Source: Ianthella basta
Taxonomy: Eukaryota > Porifera > Demospongiae > Verongiida > Ianthellidae
DNA length: 64,000 nt
Direction: 5' to 3'
NCBI GenBank assembly: GCA_964019415.1
Contig: OZ025869.1
Coordinates: 5,715,382 to 5,779,381, forward strand
Shown: positions 11,851 through 24,600 of the stretch, piece by piece
Numbering within the stretch: the stretch's first letter is position 1
Layout: each line of letters starts with the position of its first letter
The notes under the pieces: generated by a model
What the model saw: the letters and a program-made list of their open reading frames with translations, nothing else
Databases searched by the model: none
What the model was told of the DNA's origin: nothing
Program-made: the position numbers and the translations under genes

Positions 11851-12132
11851 ATAAAATAGCCCCCTGCCATAAAAAATCACCCTACCACCACTTACTGAAG
11901 GCCAAGGGTCTTTGCAATGTTGTGCCAGTCATACAAACCACACACTGCCATTATCAGTACAATCAGTGCACCAGAATAGGTAATGTGTAACATGCACAAG
12001 TTGTGACTGCAAGTGTAAAGAAAGGCATGCAGACTACGTAGATGGAGAGTCATGTCGGCTCTACTCATGTTCATTGTTACATGTCTCAGGTCCACCTGCA
12101 CCATATAAGGGCAATGTGACAGCAGCTGATGG

Positions 12133-12630
12133 TCACACCACAGACAAGTACAGGTGGCTAGGGGGACAGTGGTACAAGTGAACAACAACAGGAACAAGGA
12201 GAGAGGGAGCAATGGGATTGAATGACGAGCACAGCATTTTGTTGGACCACTGCAGTAGCGAAGGTGAGGAAAACACAGCAGGAGTTTTAGGGGTATAACA
12301 TAGGAAGACGCGTGATGCGTTCTGTGGAGTTCTGTGGTAGTAAACGTTGCACCAACCGTGATTGGTCCTCTGCTTTGGGCGATAACTGTCATAGGTGGCG
12401 GTACACCTCTGTACGTCAGGCTGGTTACTAGGGACACTTGAGCAGCACAAGGCGTTCCCATCCGGTCCACGGAACAACACGTCCCAGGTGCACATATCTG
12501 CATAACACACTGTGTCATCTTGTTCATGGCAGACATTTTGTGTCGAGAACGCTGTGCAAAATCCCGCTCCCGGGGACATTTCGAACATGTGAAATGCGTT
12601 CCAGTCATTCCAGCTGCTGGCCGACTGCAC
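12133..12630 (-). CDS. Possible divergent minus-strand gene: cysteine-rich open frame
   Basis: The frame encodes a Cys-rich segment, for example AFSTQNVCHEQDDTVCYAD, then TWDVLFRGPDG, CCSSVPSNQPDVQRC and NHGWCN. The homologous sequence upstream of gene 2 (46459-46803) keeps the same frame. It does so although it lost 3 bp net in one place and gained 12 bp in another, which favours coding. The frame begins about 12 bp from the gene 1 initiator codon on the other strand, which would mean a shared promoter or overlapping first exons. No known family is recognised and the 3' limit is unclear. Confidence 0.35.
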   Translation of the reverse strand: MQSASSWNDWNAFHMFEMSPGAGFCTAFSTQNVCHEQDDTVCYADMCTWDVLFRGPDGNALCCSSVPSNQPDVQRCTATYDSYRPKQRTNHGWCNVYYHRTPQNASRVFLCYTPKTPAVFSSPSLLQWSNKMLCSSFNPIAPSLLVPVVVHLYHCPPSHLYLSVV

Positions 12631-12641
12631 TAGAGAACGTG

Positions 12642-12663
12642 ATGGCAGAGGCTGCAGCGCCTA
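12642..12663 (+). CDS. Initiator exon of gene 1
   Basis: ATG GCA GAG GCT GCA GCG CCT A precedes donor GTGAGT and leaves phase 1, exactly the phase the first ankyrin exon needs (codon AGC, Ser). The same exon and about 500 bp around it recur at 46859-46880. No TATA box is seen upstream. Confidence 0.7.
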
Positions 12664-15600
12664 GTGAGTTTAGTTTCCCTTTGCTGTTCAGTAAAGTACT
12701 TATCTACGTTTGGGATTCTCGAACGGGATGGCAAGATAGAAGCTAGATAGTAGAAGGGCTCTCCCCTCGATCTAGCTACTCAGCGCTACTTCCCAGACAT
12801 AGCCATTGACGAACGACAGAACTCCTTCCTCTGTCTGTGATGTAGAGAAGGATCAGCCAAGCGTACTCGATCTAAAGCCACCACACGACTCAACATATCA
12901 AGCAATGGACAAACTTAAACTATTCCCATTCTCGCTACACAGCAGGCTCGCCCAGTGCCACGAGCCCCCTATAGCTACGTTCCCTCATGTATTGTTCTAA
13001 TTTTGCAGGACGTTGACCTTGTCTTCTCATTTAAGACCGCGAATGAAGGTCAATTTGTACTTAACACTACGTGGAAGCATAGTCTAATAGAGTGGGCAAA
13101 ATATAGCTAGCTACCAAGCTTTTGTGTGTTTGAAATGACTTAATTTCCGTACGTAGCTACATGCAGTGACATGTCACTAAGGTTTTCACTGCGCACACAG
13201 TGTTGGTGTTACTGTACATTGTGTCTCCTCCTTTCTGTCAGGCCGCGATAAACTAGGACGCCTTTTGTGTGCTGCCTGTAAGAAGGGGGACAGGGAGGAA
13301 GTTGTGTCCCTTCTGAAGAAGGGTGAGTGGCTGTGATGGAAATGAAATCATGTACTCTTGTCTTGTGTATTTCTCTATTGTGTGCTGTTCTCTTCTGGAT
13401 GGTAATCTTACACTGCTTTTACCTGCCTGTGTCCTACTGTCACTTTCAGGTGCACCCGTTGACTTTAAACAAGAGTTTAGACCGAGGGGTAGATTCACGT
13501 TTACTCAGCACCTTGTACAACCTGTTCACTTGGCTGCTGCCAGTGGGCAGGTTGGCATTGTTGAAAACCTTTTGAATAATGGTGAGTTGGCATGGTAATG
13601 CCGTCACTGGGCACAAACTCTGTTACAGCTGTACATTTTGGAATACATCTCTCTCTTACAGCAAGGTACTTGGATTTCAATATTATTTTATACAGTATAA
13701 TCTCTTTAAGAAACCCTTATACCGTCCCCTTTGCATGACCAGCTGTGAATCATTGAAAGCTGGCTGCATGGCTTTGTAGGAATTCATAGTGCTTAGACAG
13801 TTCGTACAGTGTACAAAGGAAGTAAAAACCAGTTTGAGGATAGCTTATGATACAAAGTGTAGGTAGTTTGCCATTGCTGATCTGACACAGCTCCTTTAGA
13901 TTGCCTTTTATGCCTGCATGCTTATAGTATACTCTATTTTGTCCTTCCAAATTATTCGTCTCTTGCTTCAATACTTTGTGGTTGGCCTCTGACTGTGTCT
14001 TCCACTCCAGTGGGAAGCTTAGTATAATGCGTGTTCTATGCTCATCAACTCCTTGGTTTAACTGCTGTTACTCAGCTCACACAATTCTCGTCATGATCGT
14101 TGCCTTATTGGTGTTTGACGAAGTCTCCTCCAATTTGTGATTTCAACTAAACAGTGTCTGTTTTTCTAAACTCTTGACTCATGTGTAGAACAGTGCCACA
14201 TAACAACATGTACCTTATTAGAATGGGATAGCTGCATTAAGGATACTAATATTAATGGCTACTAACAAAGTTATTGAATTATATATGGCACAATAATGGT
14301 AAAAAATGTACCAGCAGAATGTATTTGTATGAGCAAAAGCTATAATACACAAGAACTTGGGAACTGCTATAATCAGTACCCGCCAGTTTGTAGTTTTTTT
14401 TTCAAAATACTTATAGTTATGGATGACAGTAAAAATTAGAAGCCAGGTAGTCCAAGACGTGCAACCATGAGCTCCAAACATACATAACTATGTACATGGT
14501 GATGTTACAGTATGATAACCATCGAAGTCCATGTATCTATATATGCAAAGAAAACACCCTTATTATAGGCATCATGCCACCAAATAAACCTCTCCAGGTG
14601 TGTAGCAATGAGAAGGAAGGAGCAGAAGCTGAAAACTTCAACATGTAGAAAGGGGTCTACATACTTCACTACCACATGCTTGTATCACTCCTGGTATTGA
14701 TAGAATCCCAAACTGATATACAATGTGACACTTTGCCTTTAGCTGTTTTGCTGACTCTATCTTTTGTTTATGTAGGAGCACATGTTGACACCAGAGATGA
14801 CTGGGGCTGCACCCCACTTCGTCATGCTGTATTGGCTGAAAACATTTCAATGGTACAGTTCCTCCTGTCCCAACGTGAGTGATTTAGAGAGAGAGAGAGT
14901 GGATGCCTTGTATGTACGTTTTGTGGAGACCAATCTGTGTCACTGCCTTATTGATGATCGAGTTGCACTGTGACAGGCTTTAACTAGCTGCTACCCAGCC
15001 TGCTAAGTGTATATTGAATTGCACATTGTGTTTACAGGAAATTTATTTTTAGCAATCAATTTATTTTCTGTCACTATCACCTGTCCATTAATGTGAATGA
15101 TTAGTATGGGTGTAAGAGACTTTTTGGTCACTTGTGTCATGTTTTGTCATTAATTAGAACTGTGACAATAGGTTCAATTAGCAACTAGCCCCTCGTGTGG
15201 TGTCATATTTCATAGACAAATGAGGGAATGGGACTGACAACGTGGACCGGAAGTCCGTATAAATTCTCTATCTGCAATACTGTGGAGGTTCGTACAGCTT
15301 CTGTTTCCATGGAAGGTGTTAATTGATTTTGTCTCACGAGGAATTTGTCGAAGATTCGCCACATTTCGCCGGCCTTACGGCATACCCGTCGGAAACCATG
15401 TGGCATGAAGTGTTCTATACACTGTGAAGTTGGCGCCTCATCAGCACACTCGAGCGTCAAAATCCTGGACTCCCAAGAGGGAGCGGTATAGACGGGCGAA
15501 CTTGGGAACTTGGGAGCGAAGGATTTCGCTCTGGATGAAGTCTACGGTAAGCTAACTGCCATAGAAGTGGCAAGTTAGCTTCGTTGAATTGAACAGATGC

Positions 15601-18600
15601 CAATTTATCTCAATCCTTTGCGTTGACTGACTGGAATTTTGGTCTAGACGGTAGGGGGTAACGACTGCTTATCGCATCCGATCATAGAGAAGTTAATCAA
15701 TAGTTCAGAGGCAATACATGCTCTCATAAGGTGCAGAGATTCTTGAAGATGTCCTTCACTGTGCGACAAAGATCTCCTAGGGTGAAAAACGGGTATTTTG
15801 ACGAACAGCCCGAAATCTCTGAATTTTCTCTGATGAGAACGAGGCATATACCTCTTCCCACTGCGCGAAGCATGTTGCTGCTAGTTTCGCTCTCAACGTG
15901 CTGAAAACGTTGCTGATGTTGGTGCACAACTATCAGGTCGCCACCATTTTCCTTGATTTTGTTGCTAACGAAGCGCACGTGATCTGTACGAACCTTGTAC
16001 AACTTCCGGTTCACGTTGCCCGTCCCGTTTCCTCGTTTGTCTATGCATATACTGAATATATAGAGAGACACTTTTCTAATTGCTATCACTAATGTTGTAG
16101 ATGCTCATTGCTTCATAGGTGATAACAGGAGCAGTGAGTTTAACTAACATAGGGTTGTTTTGGCCATGTAGGCCTTCATCAGCTTAAACTGAGTTATAGT
16201 CAGCCTGCATTGCTAGATGAGAGAACAGAGGTCTTGTGTGGACGCAGGGACTGCTCTTTCTTCTAAATTCTTTATGACCTTTGTTGTCCATTATCCGTCT
16301 TCAAGTTTGACTTTAAGTTTTCACATGGTTCCTAATCACCTCTACCTTACAGATATCGTATATTACAAAATTTTTGCGAACTATATAGCAATTTCATGGA
16401 TCCCTGACAAAATGTCAGAAATGTTCGCGAATAAAATGTCACGAAGGTGGGCATTGAAGCCCTTTTAGATGTAAATAATAGAAGCAATTGAAAGAGCTAC
16501 ATGCTGTTTGTTGATCTGCCATTTTATTTTGACATCACGCGCATGCACAAGTTACTATTATACCATGCATATAAAATTCGTGATAGATTTTTTTTGCAAA
16601 TTTGCTCCATTAGCGGAATCCGCAAAACTTGATCACAAACATTTTGCAATATATACGGTAGTTGTGCTGTGCCTAAGCATCTTTTAATTGAGAAATCTCT
16701 GTTGTGGTATGCTCCGATAACAAATTTTCAATGCTATCAATGCACAGTAAAGACTGCTATAACATCTTATCTTTACATTGTCAAAGGTAGCCTGTAACAA
16801 TGTACACACATACTATGTAACCTGTACATAGTTCATGTGGTGATAACAGCACCCATATGTACACAGTGCGTCAGTCTCCAATTATAGGCTCTGACTGTTT
16901 GATTGAAGGTTTCTAAAGTTACTCTTTAATATGCCATAGCACAAATAGTGTGAAGTGTGATGTTATTACAGTGTGATCTTACGATTGGCACAAAGTAATC
17001 TATCATGTGTTCACTCAAATTGGCAATCCATGTAAATCCACATCAGCTTGCATGCATATTGACCATGTCTCAAAGCCTGTCTACTTTGATAAGACATATT
17101 TACTGAGTGATGGTTGGGATGTTGCAATATTTCAAATTGGTCACAGATATTTGGATTGTGGTATAATAAAATTTGACGAGCTTCGACCCCCTATTGTTGC
17201 TAGGCCCTTTTTCTCTCCTGAGCACAAGTGAGAATGAAAATAGGTTTGGGTACGAGACTACTCTTAATTTGTGATGTGAAGTGAGATGTTGTTTCAGTGT
17301 GTGCTCTTATACGATTGGGCACAAAGTATCCTATCAATAGTTCACTCAAACTGACATCAATGTCTGATATTCATGTGCATCCACAGTGAGTTGTGTGGTA
17401 TCAGCTTGCATGCATATTGACCAGGTCTCAAACACTCTCTACTTACATAAGGCAACTTCTACTGAGTTTGGTACCTATCATGTTCAGTAATCCAAATGTT
17501 ATTTGTCTTTACTTGTTCATTTTGTCCACTCTGCTGCTACTCTTCCTCTGTAGGAGCTCAGGCAGACAGACCGGCTTTATACTTGGCAACTTATCACAAA
17601 CATTATGAGTTGTGCCAACTACTCATTCAGAATGGTGAGTACTGTTTTCACTATATGTAATTAGTGCTAGTCTATGTCCTGCATATTCATCAGTCTCCTA
17701 CTCTGAATGTGTGATGTACCTGCTAGTATGCTGTATGGGCAGGGACGTGTTCTAAGGTTACACTTCAATAACCATAGTTCAAATGTTGTGAAGTGAGATG
17801 TTATTTGAATGTGTGCTCTGTAACTGTATAGTTTGGTATGGGCAGCTTACTGCATGCATGGTGGACATTTTGAGTTTAACTGTGCACTCCAGTGTGCACT
17901 GGTACTTGAAAAACATAGCACATTCACTTGGGACCCTGTAAAACCAGGAATGGCAGGAAAGGAACAGGGAATGGGGAGTTAGTAATTGGTTTTCACGGTG
18001 TTCGTGAATCAAGTCCATGACAACTAGCTGTTTTGACCAGGGATCCTTTGGGGTTGAAATGTCTGAATAGACAGATACGTAGATACATCTGACTAAGTTG
18101 TGATCAGCTGAAGCTGCTTCTAGAACACAGTGAGATATACTACCTAACCACTCAGAGGTTTCAATTGGTTATGGAGCAAAAGGAAGTGCTAGCTATTTAT
18201 ATTCTAACACGATAACAATTGTAATGCAATCTTAGCAAGATCATTATTGTGTATCTACTATGAGTAATCTCTCATCTACTGGTAGTCTCACTGACGGCAC
18301 TATTAGTCATGCTGTTACCGTGTTCCGTGTAGCTAGACCCACCATCCATGGAATGGGCCTGATAAAATTGGTTACTCCTATCTTAATGTGTTAGTGCGCT
18401 TTGTTGAAACTGGCCTAACGGCAGTGGCAAAGAACACTTGAAGGTCATAGATAGGCTTCTTTCAGTGTATCATAAACAGCAGTGAAGCCATAGCCAGTCT
18501 AGAGTACATGTTAGAGAATAGCATCGCAGAATACTGTAAACTCTTTTGTTCTTTTCATTTTGTTCTTATTCTTCTTCCCACGGAATTTTTGCGCACTCCT

Positions 18601-21600
18601 AGTACACAATACAGGGTTATGATGAAAACAGCAGCTAATCATAGTTCCCTCGCACTAAAAACTCGAGAAAGGAACGTACAACCCACTATCCACTCAATGG
18701 CAGAGCCGCCGTCGCTCGCCAAAGTATAGTTTCATTCTATCTTGCTGTGTGTATAGCAGGTTTTTGGTAGGGGAAGTGGAGGGATCAATTAAAGGTTTGT
18801 GTGTGGGGGGGGGGGGGGGGGTGAACTGCCCTTCCACTTTGAAGATTGTGTGGCTCTATTCTGCCCACTCCCCCCTCACACACACAAGTACACTTCAGCA
18901 TTTCACAGAGCCATTCTATGCTTGTAGCTATTGGTATTTAGTACACTCTATCTCATGCAGTGTGTGTCACTGTGCTTGTGTGTGAGCATGTGTACGTGCA
19001 CGTGTGTATGGTGTGTGCATGTGTGTGTGTGTAAGTGGAATGTGTGTGAGTGGAGTGTGATGTGTGTGATGCGTGAGTGTAGTGTGTATGTGATGTGTGT
19101 GTGTATGTACATGTGTGTGTGAGTGGAGGTGTAGTGTGTGCATGTATGTCACTGTGTGTGAATGAGTGGAGTGTACGTGTGCATGTATGGGAGGGAGTTT
19201 GGGGGGAAGCAATACCAAAGGTTTTGTCCCCACACCCACCACAGGTCTAGGCAAGTGTGGGAAGACTATGTCTGTCATTGCCTCCCCCATACTCCCTCCC
19301 ACACATGCATGCACACTACACCTCCACTCTCACAAATGCACATATGTACATACGCACACACATCACATACACACTCCACTCATTTGCGCATACACCTACA
19401 CACACACACACGCACACACACACACACACATCACATTCCACTCACTTGCTCACAGTGACACACATGCACATGCACACACCACACTCACAATGTTCAAGGT
19501 GGGAAGGCAATTCACCCCCCCCCCCCCACACACACACCTTCAATCGATCACTCCACCTCCACTACCAAAAGCCTGCCTGGTGGTGGGAACGAGATATGTG
19601 GTATACACGTAGCTATCGAGCGACGGAGGCTCTGCCCGTTGATTGGATAGTGGGTTGTACGTTGCCTTTCTCGAGGTTTTTGTGCGAGGAAACTGCGATT
19701 AGCTGCTGTTTTCATTCGAAGAAGCATTTCTGCGCAAACCACTTCTAAGCAGTTGTCAATGTACCCATTTTCCTTCCTTTCGTTTGAAATTCGAACCTTT
19801 CTGGGCAGAAGCGCACGCCAGCGAGACTTGTTTGCGTACGAGTCGTCCGCCATTTTAATATTATCTAATTCTATTATTCCGTTATTTCGTTATTCCGCTA
19901 TTCCGTATTCCGCATTGTAGTAATGCCGGAAAGACATAGCACATTCACTTTGGCATTTGGTGCTTTGAATGGCTTCTTCAGAAGTATACTGTTTACTCTT
20001 ACTGATGCAATTGTGACAGTTTGTGACATGTGGTTAGCTAGTAGTGTGTCACCTTGAAATTGTTATGTGTGAGTACTGCTGTGTACCTGACACTGTGATG
20101 CTATTGTGTGTGGAAGCCACAAACTGTGGAGTGTACCAAATGGTGATGTGGTGAACTGAACCCTGTAGAGCAACAATTCATTAGCTTCTCTATATTCTGA
20201 AATGTGTCACCATTGCTGCATCATGTCAATTATCTCTTCATCTTTCCATTTCCTATCGTTAGTAATAAAACATGGTGTGTGGGGTGATTGTGTCTGAAGT
20301 GTGTTAGATTGGAGTCCCGGTGTGTCAGCTTCTCACTGATGGCACCATTAGTCATGCTGTTACTGTGTTCTGTGTGGCTAGACCCACCATCCATGGTTCA
20401 TGGATGAGTGTGGTTCTACATTGGCTTGGAAACGGTGGTAACAGTGTGATCAGGTTGAGAAATGAGACGTGTTGAGAGGGCTGTGGCAGGAATGGATGTT
20501 GTAAACAATTTGGTGTGCATAGATGTGAGGTGGACAGGGAGGGGGATTCCAATTAGTATATATAATAATGTAAATTGGGGGAACTAGACAGGGTCTGTAG
20601 TCATCCCACTGAGCCTGCCTCTTTCTTCCAGCTTCTTTATGGCATTGGATACCTTTTTTTCCAAGTTGTGGCGTCCTTGTTAAGTTTCACATAATGCTTT
20701 GTTATTGTCTATCTCTTATAGATAGTTGTGCTGTGCTTAAATATCTTCCTGTTTTTGATAAATCTCTGCTGTGATCTGCTCCAATGATGAATCATCAATG
20801 CAATGCTATCAACATACAGCAAAGAATCTCTTTAACATCTTGTCTTTCCAATGTCAAATGTAGCCTGTAACAATGTACACACATCCTATGTAACCTGTAT
20901 TATGGCTTCCACCCAGGAGGGAAATAGGGCCTGGCAACATTGAGGGGTCAAAGCTCTCGACGCCCACTGCACCGTTTTGTGAGGCACCAATCAGATTGCA
21001 GAATCGTTCATGTAACTTAAACACTGGCAGTATGTGGCTAGAACGATGGAGTCCTGTGAGGGATGAGCTTGCCTGCTTGATGATAGCTGCTGTATTGTGT
21101 GCGGGATGGCTGCAGACAATAAGAAGCAACGTCACCAGCAACTTGGGGCTATCTTCCATGTAGCTTGATGGCCGCTATTGGAGTAGCCCAACATGAACGG
21201 TTGACTCTGGAGTTCATCTGAAAGACTTAAGGCCTTAAGACCTTATGTACCTTATGCTGATGAAGACATTTTACCACCAAAGAAGGCACAAATAACTTTT
21301 TCTGTTACTAAATCAAGGTAGGACCTCCACTCTGATCTACAGCTGGACACAACTGCTATAAGCCTCATTTGCACCACATGGTTGGGAGCTATGTTGCAAT
21401 ATTTCAAATTTGTCGCAGATATTTGGATTATGGTATAATAAAATTTGACGGGCTTCAATCCCCCATTGTTGCCAGGCCCTATTTCTCTCCTGAGCACAAG
21501 TGAGAATGGAAATAGGTTTGGGTACGAGACTACTCTTAATTCGCCATAGTACAAATGATGTGAAGTGAGATGTTGTTTCAGTGTGTGCTCTTATATGATT

Positions 21601-24600
21601 GGGCCCAAAGTATCCTATCAATAGTTCACTCAAACTGACATCAATGTCTGATATTCATGTGCATCCACAGTGAGTTGTGTGGTATCAGCTTGCATGCATA
21701 TTGACCAGGTCTCAAACACTCTCTACTTACATAAGGCATCTTCTACTGAGTTTGGAACCTATCATGTTCAGTAATCCAAATGTCATTTGTCTATACTTGT
21801 CCATTATGTCCACTCTGCTGCTATTCTTCCTCTGTAGGAGCTCAGGCAGACGTGAAGGCTTTATACTGGGCAACTTGTGACGAACATTATGAGTTGTGCC
21901 AACTACTCATTCTGAATGGTGAGTACTTTTCACTATATGTAATTAGTACTAGTCTATGTCCTGCATATTCATCAGTCTCCTACTCTGAATGTGTGATGTA
22001 CCTGCTAGTATGCTGTATGGGCAGGGACGTGTTCTAAGGTTACACTTCAATAATCATAGTTCAAATGTTGTGAAGTGAGATGTTATTTGAATGTGTGCTC
22101 TGTAACTGTATAGTTTGGTATGTGTAGCTTACTGCATGCATGGCGGACATTTTGAGTACAGCTGTGCACTCCAGTGTGCACTGGTACTTGAAAAGCATAG
22201 CACATTCAAATGGGATCCTGTAAAACCAGGAAGGGCAGGGAAGGAACAGGGAATGGGGAGTTAGTAATTGGTTTACACGGTGTTCATGAAACAAGTCCAT
22301 GACAACTAGCTGTTTTGACCAGAGATCCTTTGGGGTTGAAATGTCTGAATAGACTGATACGTAGATACATCTGACCAAGTTGTGAGAGCTGGAGCTGCTT
22401 CTAGAACACAGTGAGATATACTACCTAACCACTCAGAGGTTTCAATCGGTTATGGGGCAAAAGGAAGTGCTAGCTATTTATATTCTAACACGGTAACAAT
22501 TGTAATGCAATCTTAGCAAGATCATTATAGTGTATCTACTATGAGTAATCTCTCATCTACTGTGAGTATGAATGTAGCTTGGAAGGATGTGTGTGTGTTG
22601 AAGGATGCTGTAATACAGATAGTACTAAGGATTGAGGTAAATATGTACATAAAACTGTTCAGCTGTAGTTCAAAGTGTAATGACAAATTCATCCATAAGA
22701 TGTGCAACATGCACAACATTAATAAGCAAATCTCTGGGGATCACAAGCTGTGATGGTTGAAATGAAGGATGTTTCCTTTGGACACAGCGCATGATGAAGT
22801 GGTAGTACGTGCTGCTATAGCTACTGCTGTATACTTCAGCTCTTTAGTGATGTACTCTCTGTAGTACTGTCTGGTTTTGACTGGTTTGCATGGAAGGGAT
22901 TGGTCGACAGAGGCATAGATGAAGTAATAATATAGTATGATCCCTCCAAAATCTGGTTTTGTCTAGTTTGCATAAGTAGGATTGGTGGACAGAACCATAC
23001 CATAGAGGAAGTAAATGCTGGTGATGTTACATCAATGAGTGTACTGGTGTCACCTGAAATAAGAAACAACTACAGACTATTCGTCTGTAGTTGTTTGTTA
23101 ATTCAGCTGTTTGTTATTTCATTCCTTAATACTCCTCATGCCCACACATACATTGTGTGCATCCTAAGGGTCAGAGCTGGCCGGGTCTTGCTCAGAATTT
23201 GGTACATCATGCTGACTGTGTGGGATGCACACACTGCACTTTTTGCACCATAGCCAATTAAACTTCTTAGTGGCTAGGTAGCGTAGGTTTTCTAGAAACA
23301 GCCCCAGCCAATCGCAACTTGGTCATATGTATCTACATATGATTCAACCCCAGAGGACCCCTGGTCAGCTGGAGTAATTTCAAGCATACCGAGAACCAAC
23401 AAAGAAACAAACAATTGGGCTAATTTCCCATCCCCATTCTCATTCCCAATTAATCATTCCCCGTTCTCTTCCTGCCTTTCCTGGCTTTATGTGGTCCCCA
23501 TTGACATAGGCATTTGATGCTATCTTAGTGGCTTCTTCAGAAGTATAGTTTGTTACTGTGTGGCTAGATCCACCATCCGTGGTTCAATGGTAAGTGAGGT
23601 TCTACACTGGCTCAGAAACAATGGCAATAGTGACCACGTTGAGGTATATTCATAATCCTGCTACCATGGTAACAAAAACAGTACTTAGTCAATAAATGCC
23701 TATGTACTTGAGCAATGATTGCTGTTCATTGCCTCAGATGAAAGGTTCCCTTCTCCCCATTCAATGTGTCGGTGTTGTGTTGTTTAACACATTAGGGGCC
23801 TATGCATGCCACATTTTCAAGTCTAGACTCATTGAGTTGAGTGGGACATCTTTGGGCAAGGCAAGATATGTCGCACCAGAATGGGATGGTTGACACTTTA
23901 TGGTGCTGCTCTATATTGGAGTGTATAGCCCTTGTGACATGGAGTGATAAAAAGTGTGTTTACTATAGATTCCAATTGTCAGTTCAGTTAAACATGCCTG
24001 CCCTAGCAAGCTGAGCACTGGAATGTTGGGAAAGCACACCATTCTGCAACTCTCTCCATGCCACTTATTGTCAAGGCCACTTAATAAAGTGTGGCCTAAT
24101 ATGCTTAGTCTAGGACATAGTATGGCACTCTTGAATGTAAAAGTTTACGTACAAAGTTTGATACTGGGTAACTGTTTGGTAGATTTTTAAGCACAACTGC
24201 ACAGTTCAGTGTACAGTTGTTGTGTTTAGAATATAGAGAGTGGGGTTCCACATTTGACTCAGAAACCATGGCAACAGCAATGATTTTGAGGAATATTCAT
24301 TAGAATCCCGTTAACATGGCAGTGAGGACAGTAGTTGGGTGATAAAGTCTTATGTATATCAGCTTTGATCACTGTTCTCCTGGACAAAGTGAAAGGTTCC
24401 TTGGTTGAAAGTGTCAATGTTGCGCATGTGGGATATGGCAGTTCTGTTTACATAAGGAAATATGACACCTGAAAGGTGTGAACTCCTGTGTTGCCTTGGA
24501 TACGCGAGCATTGTCATGTGACATTAGCGTGACTGCACAGGAAGTTCTGGACAAAATCGCCTTAAACAATTGTGTTCGGCTACTACGTACGTGCTTAAAG

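Noticed and set aside
18967-19612. Thr/His-rich frames of 98-163 codons
   Set aside because: They arise from the TG/CA arms of the foldback element.
22541-22753. Open frame of 70 codons, similar at 56344-56535
   Set aside because: Conserved only as much as surrounding intron; no splice borders and low-complexity Cys/Lys/Asn content.
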